A stretch of 14,068 nt of DNA from an uncultured Clostridium sp. (GTDB lineage: Bacteria; Bacillota; Clostridia; TANB77; CAG-508): positions 1 to 14,068 of the forward strand of contig CAMEUC010000012.1 in NCBI GenBank assembly GCA_945937855.1, in the 5' to 3' direction. The position numbers and the translations under genes are program-made. This document shows positions 6,155 through 12,724 of the stretch, one piece after another. Numbering within the stretch: position 1 is the first letter of the stretch; the number at the start of each line of letters is the position of its first letter. The notes under the pieces are model-generated. The model worked only from the letters and a program-made list of their open reading frames with translations. It was not told where the DNA came from and did no database searches.

Positions 6155-7663
6155 TTACTCAGCAGTTAATATAAAGTAATCCATTTCAGTTTCACTGTCT
6201 GTTTCTACTTCAACTCTATAATGGACATCAGATGGTAGAATAACTGCCGGACGAACGCCGCTGTTGTTATGGTAGTAGTTGCCCACGCTGCCGCTATAGT
6301 ACACATCGCACACGTTGCTGTAATTGCTTGCGTAAGGATACGGAGAGGCCAACCAGTAGCGTTCGCTACTACTATAAGTATAATCAGACATTCCTGCTAC
6401 ATTTTTTAGGTTTTGTAGCACGAATAATCCAGTAGCTCCAGAAGGGTCTGTCATTGGATTTGTACTATCAATATCTGTTCTTCCTAAGGCTGTATTTAAC
6501 TCTGGTAATGCTAATAGCCTTATATCTGTTACATCTGTTCTTGCTTTAAATAAATCTATTCCTTGTTTTTCTTCTGTATTGTTTTCTCCATATGTTGTTG
6601 TTTTTGTTGTTCCTGGTTCTGTTGTTGTTATTGAGGTAAAATATCCTAAATTATTACCTCTTGAGCTTGTTGAATATTTAAATTTTATGTCTCTAAAATT
6701 ATAGTAAAATCCTGCTGATACTTGTAATGCATAATATGTACTTGTACCTGTGTAGAAATTATAGTAGTCACTTCCTCCTAGTACTTCTTTAAAGTCTGTT
6801 AGATTCGGAACTGAATGGCCTTCTGAAGCTTCTTCTGTTGTTACCCACCAACTTTTATTGGTTGATGTATCACTATAGTTGTAATATACTTTTGCCGGTA
6901 TTCCTGTACTTATTAATTTTACATTTGATATTGTTCCATCTTCATTTACTGTATAATCTAATAATCTCCATCCATTTGTTGTGGTATAGTCTTTTCCTAT
7001 ATATGCATCTGTATATGCTACTCCATATTCTACAAATGCTCCTTTTGATAAGCTTACTGCTTTTAATATTTTTAATGTTACTTCACTTGTCGCTGTGTAT
7101 TCTATTCCTTCATATGTACATTTTGCTGTTAAGGTTGCTGTTGCTTTTGCTGTTCCTACTGCTTCTATCGTTATTGTTTTTCCTGTTGTTCCACTCAATG
7201 CAAAACTTCCTGTATCTCCTGTTATTTCCCATGTTATTTCTGGTTCTTTTTCCATTCCAAATACACTTGCTGTTATTGTTCCTGTTAGAACTTCCTCCCC
7301 TTCTACTTCTTCTGACTCTTTTTTCTTTAAATTTATTGTTGTTGTATTTATTTCTATTCCTGTTGTTATTGGGTTATTATTTAAGTAGTCCTCTATTGAT
7401 GCATACCATTTCCCATTTATTTTTATTTTCCCATCTGCTAGTCTTTGCTCTGCCTCAATAGCATCTTGTGTTTCTCTTACTGCTTGTCCCGCATGTTTAA
7501 ATAACCCTCCATTTACGGCTACTGTTATTGTTACAGCAACCAATATTAGCATTACAATTATTGTGATAATTAAGGCAATCAATGTAATACCGTTATTTGA
7601 TGTGCGAAGTGAGAAGTGTGAGGTGTGATTTGAGTTTTGTTTCTTTATATTTTCTTTTAACAT
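6155..7663 (-). CDS. DGR target: pilin-like, Ig-like and DUF6273/C-type-lectin-like variable protein
   Basis: 502 residues. The ATG at 7663 follows TGGAGG; an in-frame ATG further up (7774) lies in repeat DNA without a site and is rejected. Residues ~20-50 form a type IV prepilin-like N-terminus (NNGITLIALIITII...), cleavable after Gly but lacking the usual Glu5. Residues ~105-200 are bacterial Ig-like (TSEVTLKIL end). The C-terminal domain ends SERYWLASPY...GVRPAVIL, the fold class (DUF6273/FGE-like C-type lectin) used by many DGR targets. VR covers residues ~436-473, where Tyr/Ser/Gly/Asp replace TR-encoded Asn. Likely a surface-displayed ligand-binding protein; the ligand is unknown. It heads the minus-strand DGR gene set. 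No in-frame CGG occurs. Confidence 0.9.
   Translation of the reverse strand: MLKENIKKQNSNHTSHFSLRTSNNGITLIALIITIIVMLILVAVTITVAVNGGLFKHAGQAVRETQDAIEAEQRLADGKIKINGKWYASIEDYLNNNPITTGIEINTTTINLKKKESEEVEGEEVLTGTITASVFGMEKEPEITWEITGDTGSFALSGTTGKTITIEAVGTAKATATLTAKCTYEGIEYTATSEVTLKILKAVSLSKGAFVEYGVAYTDAYIGKDYTTTNGWRLLDYTVNEDGTISNVKLISTGIPAKVYYNYSDTSTNKSWWVTTEEASEGHSVPNLTDFKEVLGGSDYYNFYTGTSTYYALQVSAGFYYNFRDIKFKYSTSSRGNNLGYFTSITTTEPGTTKTTTYGENNTEEKQGIDLFKARTDVTDIRLLALPELNTALGRTDIDSTNPMTDPSGATGLFVLQNLKNVAGMSDYTYSSSERYWLASPYPYASNYSNVCDVYYSGSVGNYYHNNSGVRPAVILPSDVHYRVEVETDSETEMDYFILTAE
6246..6356 (-). repeat. DGR variable repeat (VR)
   Basis: 111 bp at the 3' end of the target gene, the mate of TR 5185-5295. 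All 14 differences fall on TR adenines. It starts at TGG-TTG-GCC (WLASPY) and ends in the GC-rich GGCGTTCGTCCGGC, which is identical to TR and is the likely initiation-of-mutagenic-homing (IMH) segment. The reading frame is open through the VR. Confidence 0.97.
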
Positions 7664-7684
7664 TTTATTTCCTCCATTTATCAT

Positions 7685-7746
7685 TTTTATTTGGTCTTGC
7701 CTTCGTAGATGGGCGGACACGTGGCCCGTCCCTACATTTTGCAATT
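7685..7746. repeat. Short dispersed palindromic repeat upstream of the DGR target
   Basis: On the minus strand: AATTGCAAAATGTAGGG, a GC-rich palindrome (GACGGGCCACGTGTCCGCCC), then GAAGGCAAGACCA and ATAAAA. The same layout occurs at 8105-8168, and the palindrome/CTACA edge recurs at 11569-11596. It forms the 5' leader of the target gene, directly before its ribosome binding site. Confidence 0.7.
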
Positions 7747-7766
7747 GTTTGAATTTAGAGTGTTCA

Positions 7767-7913
7767 GTAGCCAAACGCAGGGGTTTTATATATTTTAAAA
7801 GCGAAGCGCCTCGGGGGGACCGCCGTGGGCTGTTAAAGGCGCTAGCCTTGTTACAGCGCCGGTGGGAAGCGATGAGCGAATTAAAATATATAATCCCCGA
7901 CGAGATTTGGCGG
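7767..7913 (+). repeat. 147-bp palindromic element, copy 2
   Basis: Ungapped match to 9320-9466. The ends are inverted repeats (GGGGTTTTATATATTTTAA on the left, TTAAAATATATAATCCCC on the right) around a GC-rich core (GGCGCTAGCC...ACAGCGCCGG) able to fold. The base composition is unlike the AT-rich surroundings. No transposase is encoded; it behaves like a MITE/REP-type element. Confidence 0.85.
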
Positions 7914-7941
7914 ATGTCTTAATCTAATTAAATTCAAGCAA

Positions 7942-8002
7942 TGCAAAAAGACCTATGCTATATTCTTAGGTACAACAACCTAAGACCATAGCACGGGTCT
8001 TT
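7942..8002 (-). terminator. Long imperfect hairpin terminator of the tiny upstream unit
   Basis: AAAGACC (7947-7953) pairs with GGTCTTT (7996-8002), with inner arms TATGCTAT/ATAGCA and TCTTAGGT/ACCTAAGA. On the minus strand it runs into TTTTTGC. It separates the short ORF at 8041-8085 from the DGR target. Confidence 0.65.
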
Positions 8003-8040
8003 GTTTCGTTTATTTATTTTTAAAAATATGTTATTTAGAA

Positions 8041-8085
8041 TTACTTGTGTGTGTGTACAGCGCCAATGGTTACAGTTTCTAACAT
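8041..8085 (-). CDS. Possible 14-codon leader peptide or remnant (MLETVTIGAVHTHK)
   Basis: ATG at 8085 follows a perfect AGAGGAGGT (8100-8092) at 6-nt spacing and stops after 14 codons. It lies between its own promoter and a strong hairpin terminator, so the whole makes a transcript of about 240 nt. I do not recognise the peptide. It could be a leader peptide, the start of a lost gene, or a by-product of a small RNA. The codons ACC-ATT-GGC-GCT and alternating His/Thr show no obvious regulatory codon run. Confidence 0.4.
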   Translation of the reverse strand: MLETVTIGAVHTHK

Positions 8086-8104
8086 ATTTTTACCTCCTCT
8101 TTTG

Positions 8105-8168
8105 TTTTTTATATGGTCTTGCCTTTGAAGAGCGGGCGATTAAAATCGCCCCTACAACATTTGCAATT
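8105..8168. repeat. Short dispersed palindromic repeat, second copy
   Basis: On the minus strand AATTGCAAATGTTGTAGGG, palindrome GGGCGATTTTAATCGCCC, AAAGGCAAGACCA, TATAAAA. It has the same order of blocks as 7685-7746 with a different palindrome sequence, and it lies in the 5' leader of the short ORF. Confidence 0.7.
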
Positions 8169-8190
8169 AATTTAATTTTTATAAATTTAT

Positions 8191-8218
8191 TTTATAGCAT
8201 ATTTATTGTCTTTGTCAA
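8191..8218 (-). promoter_or_regulatory. Promoter immediately after pepP
   Basis: On the minus strand TTGACA (8218-8213) and TATAAA (8196-8191) have a 16-bp spacer. It begins 7 nt past the pepP stop and drives the short ORF, possibly reading on to the DGR target if the hairpin at 7942-8002 is bypassed. Confidence 0.6.
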
Positions 8219-8224
8219 GCATTT

Positions 8225-9287
8225 TCAAATCACGGTATATGTTTTTGGGCTTTTGGTTAATATTTCACAACCATTTTTTGTTACTAAAATAGTGTCTTCA
8301 ATCCTTATTCCATATTTTCCTGGCAAGTATATTCCTGGTTCATTTGCTATTACCATATTTTCTTTTAAAAATGTGTCATTTCTTGCTGTGATATATGGTC
8401 TTTCATGAGTTTCTAAACCTACTCCATGTCCTAGTGCATGAATTAATGTATAATTATTTAATTTAAAATCGCTTTCTACCATTTGTGCCATTGTTTTTAT
8501 ACTTGCATATTCTCTTATTTGAGATAATACATTTTCCTCATTTTTTAATACTATATCATAAACTCTTTTTGTCTCTTCTAATATGCATCCTACAAACATC
8601 ATTCTAGTCATGTCTGATGAATAGCCATTGTATTTACATCCCATATCTATTAATATTGGCTCTGCCATTTGCACTTGCCTATCAGTTGGAATCCAATGTG
8701 GATTTGCAGAGTTTTCACCGGATTGCAACAATCGTGTCAAATGCTAGTCCATCTGCGCCATGTGTTCTAAAAAACATTTCTATTTCAAATGCAATTTCTT
8801 TTTCTGTTTTCCCTATTTTTATAAAACTTTTTAAATGTTCAAAGCATTCATCTGTTATTTCACATGCTTTTTTTATATTTTTTATTTCTTCTTCATCTTT
8901 TACTTCTCTTAGTTTTTCAATTATTTCTTCAGTTTCTGCAAAATTATTTATTCTATACTTTTGTTTTAAATATTGGTATTCTTTATAGGTAACAAAATTT
9001 TCTTCAAATCCAACATTTTCACAAAACAAGAAAAAGTTTTCGTATTCATCTTTTCCTATATCTCTAAAATCTGCAACTATTACTTCATCATTTATTGTAA
9101 CTGTTGACTTTACCATTTCTAAATACATAGTATATGTTAAAAATATGTTTTCTTTTCGCGTTATTAATAACAAACCATCCACTTCTATATTTGTTAAGTA
9201 TTTAATACTAACCGGGTTTGATACTATCATTCCATCTAAATTTAAGGCTTTTAATTTTTCTCTTAAGTGTCTAATTTTTTCATTCAT
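8225..9287 (-). CDS. pepP: M24 metallopeptidase (Xaa-Pro aminopeptidase type), needs a +1 shift at CGG 8720
   Basis: About 353 residues. The creatinase-like N-terminal domain (LREKLKALNLDGMIVSN) is followed by the pita-bread domain. All five metal ligands are present: Asp214 (IDMG), Asp225 (YSSDMTR), His287 (HALGHGVG), Glu316 (ANEPGIY) and Glu330 (RIEDT). Cleaves N-terminal X-Pro bonds in the cytoplasm. ATG 9287 follows GAGAGGAG; a TTG at 9305 is less likely. The zero frame ends GCA ATC CGG TGA; skipping the C gives FDTIVA-I-G-ENSANPH. The family usually has Ser before this Gly, so an A-insertion (GCA-TCC-GGT) is an alternative explanation at this one site. Family members often sit next to efp, here 4.5 kb away across the DGR. 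Confidence 0.88.
8718..8720 (-). other. +1 frameshift site, M24 peptidase (ATC CGG T)
   Basis: CGG is in frame (567 nt from ATG 9287) and the next zero-frame codon is TGA. ATC-(C)-GGT-GAA restores GENSANPH. It is the only one of the seven sites followed by T rather than A. Confidence 0.7.
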
Positions 9288-9319
9288 TAATAACACTCCT
9301 CTCAATTATTTGCATTAGA

Positions 9320-9466
9320 GTAGCCCAACGCAGGGGTTTTATATATTTTAAAAGCGAATTTCCTCGTGGGGACCGCCGTGGGCTGTTAAAGGCGCAAGCC
9401 TTGTTACAGCGCCGGTGGGAAGAAATGAGCGAATTAAAATATATAATCCCCGACGAGATTGGGCGG
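9320..9466 (+). repeat. 147-bp palindromic element, copy 3
   Basis: Same length as 7767-7913 and ungapped against it, differing at only a handful of bases. It fills most of the gap between the M24 gene and the prepilin peptidase. The apparent ORFs across it are artefacts. Confidence 0.85.
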
Positions 9467-9486
9467 GCCAAATACAAGCACAAAAA

Positions 9487-10225
9487 TTATTTATATAATC
9501 CTAATGAAAATATTTTCATTAATATTGTAAAAATTATTTCGAATGGTACAAATATGCTTATAATTGCTGAACAAACTATAAATGGTCCAAATGGTATGTA
9601 GCTATCCATTTTATTTTTTCTTATAATCATAAGTAATATACTAATTATCGCACCAATCAAAAATGACATCATAGATATTGTTATTGTGCTTGCAAATCCA
9701 AAGTATAGCCCCAATGCTCCCATTAATTTAACATCTCCGAAGCCCCATTGCCTCTTTACCTGCAATGGCACCACCAATTAATGTAATAAGTAAAAATATT
9801 CCTCCACCTGTAATCATTCCAAGTAACATATCTATTGAAATACTTAAATTAGTCATACCATATATAAATACAAATACCAATCCAATTTCAAACATAGTTA
9901 AGTTTAATCTATTAGGTATTATTTGTATTTTATAGTCTACTACAAATGCAGATAAAAGCATTGGTATAAGGCACATATACATACATAATTTAATTATTTC
10001 TGTACTTCCAAATCTATATAATAAGACTATATAAGCAACTGCTGTAATTAAAATTAAAATATAGTTTGGCTTAATTGTTCTTACATATTCTTTAAGATTT
10101 TTCTTTGATAATATTTTTTCTTCTTTTAAAAATATTTTATTGCAATAATCCACAAATTGTCCTATAAATCCTCCTAATATTGCAATTAGTGTGTAATATA
10201 ATATATTTACGTCATTTATGTACAT
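9487..10225 (-). CDS. Prepilin peptidase (A24 family), needs a +1 shift at CGG 9739
   Basis: About 245 residues, multi-pass membrane protein. The two catalytic aspartates of A24 aspartyl peptidases are present: Asp97 in VVDYKIQIIPN and Asp164 in the GxGDVKLMG motif. The cytoplasmic CxxC methylase-type domain of full-length PilD is absent; the N-terminus (FIGQFVDYCNKIF) is a short remnant. It cleaves prepilin leader peptides at the inner face of the membrane. The frame breaks at ATG GGG CTT CGG AGA TGT TAA; C-skipping gives MGLGDVKLMG, putting the Gly before catalytic Asp164. Start at 10225 with AAAGGAG inside the end of yqeG (coupled). The pilin-like DGR target is an obvious possible substrate. 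Confidence 0.88.
9737..9739 (-). other. +1 frameshift site, prepilin peptidase (CTT CGG A)
   Basis: CGG is in frame (486 nt from the start) and a zero-frame TAA follows two codons later. CTT-(C)-GGA-GAT restores the GxGD active-site motif. Without the shift the enzyme would lack its second catalytic Asp. Confidence 0.8.
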
Positions 10226-10226
10226 T

Positions 10227-10727
10227 CTATTTTTCTCCTTTGTTTTTTAAATATTTTTTTATCACTATTTTTTCAAAAGGTCTTTTTATTTTTGTAATAG
10301 CTATATCTCTTTCATCTATTGGTTTTGTAAGTATTGTAAACATCCCTACTCTATTCCCACCTAAAACATCTGTAAATATTTGGTCTCCAACTGTTGCAAT
10401 TTCATTTACATTTAGGTTCAATAATTGTTGTGCTTTTAAAAATCCTTTTTTGTTTGGCTTATGAGCAAAATAGATATATTCTAAATCTAATATTTTTGCA
10501 ACTTTTTCTACTTTTTTTATCTTGTTTGTGTTTGATAAAATGCAAATTTTTATATTGTTCTGCCTTAGATTATCACACCATTGTTTAGTCCCTTCTAAAA
10601 GTATTTTATCATAATCAATTAATGTGTTATCAACATCTAATATTAAACCTTTTATTTTATTTTTATTTAATATGTCTAATGTTATCTCTTTTATATTGTT
10701 TACATATAAGTCTGGGTATAATTTCAT
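10227..10727 (-). CDS. yqeG: YqeG family HAD IIIA-type phosphatase
   Basis: 166 residues. HAD motifs: DVDNTL (Asp31/Asp33, nucleophile and acid), SNT (motif II), KPNKKG (motif III Lys) and GDQIFTDVLGGNR (motif IV). Members resemble phosphatidylglycerophosphate phosphatases (yeast Gep4), so a role in phospholipid synthesis is plausible but not shown here. The stop is one base before the prepilin peptidase start, so the two are cotranscribed. No in-frame CGG. Confidence 0.92.
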   Translation of the reverse strand: MKLYPDLYVNNIKEITLDILNKNKIKGLILDVDNTLIDYDKILLEGTKQWCDNLRQNNIKICILSNTNKIKKVEKVAKILDLEYIYFAHKPNKKGFLKAQQLLNLNVNEIATVGDQIFTDVLGGNRVGMFTILTKPIDERDIAITKIKRPFEKIVIKKYLKNKGEK

Positions 10728-10763
10728 GCTATCCTTCTCCTCAACACATATATATTATCAAGA

Positions 10764-10795
10764 TATAAAAAAATTGTCAATTTAATTGACAATTT
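10764..10795 (-). terminator. acpP terminator
   Basis: AAATTGTCAAT/ATTGACAATTT (10771-10781 with 10785-10795), loop of 3 nt, followed on the minus strand by a T-rich tract. It lies 27 nt past the acpP stop. Confidence 0.75.
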
Positions 10796-10821
10796 TATTA
10801 ATTATTTTTTCTATTCAAAAA

Positions 10822-11061
10822 TTATGAATTTTCTTTTATGTATTCAACAACATCCCCTACTGTTACTATTTTTTCAGCATCAGCATCTGGAATTTCCATA
10901 TCGAATTCTTCTTCTAAAGCCATTATTAATTCAACAATATCTAAAGAATCTGCTCCTAAATCATCTATAAAAGATGATTCATTTGAAACTGCATCTTCAG
11001 CTACTCCTAGTTGTTCTATAATAATTTCTTTAACCTTATCGAATATTTCATCTGTATTCAT
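10822..11061 (-). CDS. acpP: Acyl carrier protein
   Basis: 79 residues, standard ACP size, acidic and four-helical. DSL motif with Ser39 (GADSLDIVELIMALEEEF) is the 4'-phosphopantetheine site. It carries acyl chains for fatty-acid and phospholipid synthesis and is the acyl donor for PlsX. ATG 11061 follows AAGGAGGTG. The TTGACA at 11134-11129 is a likely -35, but no well-spaced -10 is clear. The usual plsX-acpP adjacency is interrupted by the RHH gene on the other strand. No in-frame CGG. Confidence 0.97.
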   Translation of the reverse strand: MNTDEIFDKVKEIIIEQLGVAEDAVSNESSFIDDLGADSLDIVELIMALEEEFDMEIPDADAEKIVTVGDVVEYIKENS

Positions 11062-11107
11062 AGGTTTTTACACCTCCTTAATATTTCTTAACACTAACTT
11101 ACTATAA

Positions 11108-11396
11108 GATATTATATGCAATTAAAAATGTCAATAGTTTTTTATTTTATTTTTTAAAAATTTTTTTCAATCTTTTTGAAATGCATTTCTAAAACTCAAA
11201 AGTAGCCTATCTAAATTGATATTTGCCAAGTTGTAGTATTATTTATTTTTTCGGTTGCAGATGTAAATTTGACACATTGCTTTATGTTTTGCAAGCATTT
11301 TTATATTATGTTTTTGCATATATTTTTATGTCATTTTTACGTATAAAATGTCAATATAAAAAATTTTACTATCATTAGATGTTTTAGGAGGTTTTT
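11108..11396. other. Intergenic region between acpP and the RHH gene
   Basis: AT-rich, divergent promoter region. It contains TTGACA boxes for each direction (11134-11129 minus, 11269-11274 plus) and near-repeated TTTTGCA...TTTTTAT motifs at 11287-11331. I found no RNA gene or strong hairpin. Confidence 0.35.
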
Positions 11397-11564
11397 ATGA
11401 TAAAATTTAATGTAAAAAGAAAAGAAGAGTGTTTTAATAAAACCATTAGATTGCCTGAAAGTGTTATTAATAAATTAGAAAATATATCTGCTAAAAATAA
11501 TGTTAGCTTTAATAAAATTGTTTTAGATATGATTAATTTTGCTTTAGATAATATGGGAGAATAA
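11397..11564 (+). CDS. Small ribbon-helix-helix (CopG/Arc-type) protein
   Basis: 55 residues. The ATG at 11397 follows a perfect AGGAGG (11386-11391). The sequence has the RHH layout: a short strand (NKTIRLPESV), helix (INKLENISAKNN), turn, and second helix (VSFNKIVLDMINFAL). RHH dimers bind DNA through the N-terminal strand, often as antitoxins or small repressors. No toxin gene adjoins, so a stand-alone regulator is more likely. It is the only plus-strand gene between acpP and plsX, and it ends convergent to plsX. Confidence 0.75.
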   Translation: MIKFNVKRKEECFNKTIRLPESVINKLENISAKNNVSFNKIVLDMINFALDNMGE

Positions 11565-11568
11565 ATAC

Positions 11569-11590
11569 GGGTCGCCAAAGACTGCGACCC
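11569..11590. terminator. Hairpin between the convergent RHH and plsX genes
   Basis: GGGTCGC (11569-11575) pairs with GCGACCC (11584-11590), followed by CTACATAAATTTT on the plus strand. It probably serves both converging transcripts. The GCGACCCCTACA edge resembles the palindromic repeats at 7685 and 8105. Confidence 0.5.
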
Positions 11591-11601
11591 CTACATAAAT
11601 T

Positions 11602-12625
11602 TTATTTTGTTTTTTCAAATTCTTCTTTCATTACTTCTACAGCTTTACTTTTTGCAAATTTTTCTGCTTGTTTTATTGTAAAGTAAAATAAGTATTCATC
11701 ACTACTTCCATGTGCTTTTACTACTGGCCTTTTTACTCCTAAAAATAGTGCTCCTCCATATTCTTTATAATCCATAGATTTTGCAAACTTTTTTATTGAT
11801 GGCATTGCTGGAATAGCTCCAATAATTGTTAATATGTTTCTTTTTAAATTTTCTGTTAAAGACCTTTTTACGAATTTTCCAAATCCTTCTATTGTTTTTA
11901 AAAAGATATTTCCTGTAAATCCATCTGTTATTATTGCATCTATTTCGCCAGAGAATGCTTCTCTTCCTTCTACATTTCCGTACAAAATTTATTCCATATT
12001 CTTTTGATTTTTCTTTTAGAAGTTGATAGCTTTCTTTCATTAAATCGTTTCCCTTAGTTTCTTCTGTTCCTATATTTAATAAACCTATTACTGGGTTTTC
12101 TATATTGTGTATTTTTTGTAAATAAATATTTGCCATTTGTGCAAATTGTAGCAAATTTATTGGCTTGCAATTTGTATTTGCCCCTGCATCCATTAATAAT
12201 AAACCTTTTTTGTACGATGGAAGCATCGGTGCCATTGCAGGTCTATCTACACCTTTTATTCTACCAACTAAAAGAGTTGCTCCTGTAAGTAGTGCTCCTG
12301 AATTACCTGCAGAAATAAATACGTCTCCTTTGCCTTCTTTTAAAAGGTTAAATCCTACTACCATTGATGAGTCCTTTTTATGTTTTATCGCTTGTGTTGG
12401 AATATCCTCCATTTCTATCGTTTCTGTAGTATTATAAATTGTTATTTTATCAGATATTTCTGATATATTTTCTTTCCCATAAAATTCTTTTATTTTTGAA
12501 TTAATTACATCTTCATTTCCTACTAATAAAATTTCTGATTCTATTTCTTTTATTGCTCTAACAGCACCTTTAATTGTAGCATCTGGTGCATTATCTCCAC
12601 CCATTGCATCTAAAATTATTTTCAC
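11602..12625 (-). CDS. plsX: Phosphate acyltransferase PlsX, needs a +1 shift at CGG 11980
   Basis: About 340 residues, the usual PlsX length. Starts with VKIILDAMGGDNAPDATIKG, then SAGNSGALLTGA, GANTNCKP, GLLNIGTEETKGN, and after the shift GNVEGREAFSGEIDAIITDGFTGNI. PlsX makes acyl-phosphate from acyl-ACP for phospholipid synthesis. GTG 12625 follows AAAGGGA and gives the family N-terminus; an ATG at 12646 would add seven residues. In zero frame GTA CGG AAA leads into a basic nonsense tail; C-skipping gives INFVGNVEGRE, a conserved motif. Its own promoter lies at 12663-12691. Confidence 0.92.
11978..11980 (-). other. +1 frameshift site, plsX (GTA CGG A)
   Basis: CGG is in frame (645 nt from GTG 12625). 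GTA-(C)-GGA-AAT restores the conserved GNVEGR. Here the zero frame stays open for about 70 codons, so the shift is shown by homology rather than by an early stop. Confidence 0.8.
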
Positions 12626-12662
12626 TATAAATTCCCTTTCTTTCATACTTTTTTATTTACCT

Positions 12663-12691
12663 ATTTTATTATTTTATTAGTAAAAAAGCAA
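12663..12691 (-). promoter_or_regulatory. plsX promoter
   Basis: On the minus strand TTGCTT (12691-12686) and TAAAAT (12668-12663) have a 17-bp spacer, about 38 nt before the GTG start. Confidence 0.5.
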
Positions 12692-12724
12692 GGGATATTA
12701 TATATTTTATTAATTTTTTAATTA

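Noticed and set aside
6838..7461. Long plus-strand Leu-rich ORF opposite the DGR target
   Set aside because: A shadow frame of the Thr/Ile/Val-rich target gene; no ribosome binding site or family resemblance.
7664..7774. N-terminal extension of the DGR target to the ATG at 7774
   Set aside because: It runs through the short palindromic repeat and lacks a ribosome binding site, whereas ATG 7663 has GGAGG and gives a normal prepilin N-terminus.
9280..9601. ORFs over the 147-bp element at 9320-9466 (both strands)
   Set aside because: They are made of repeat sequence joined to the ends of neighbouring genes; no start signals.
424..12625. Explaining the seven frame breaks as random sequencing errors or pseudogenes
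   Set aside because: All seven fall on in-frame CGG before A or T, all are +1 and in the same phase, and the sequence on both sides is intact. Exact indel placement is ambiguous by a few bases at each site (e.g. Ser in place of Ile in M24 would fit an A-insertion), so the error explanation is kept only as a refutation test.
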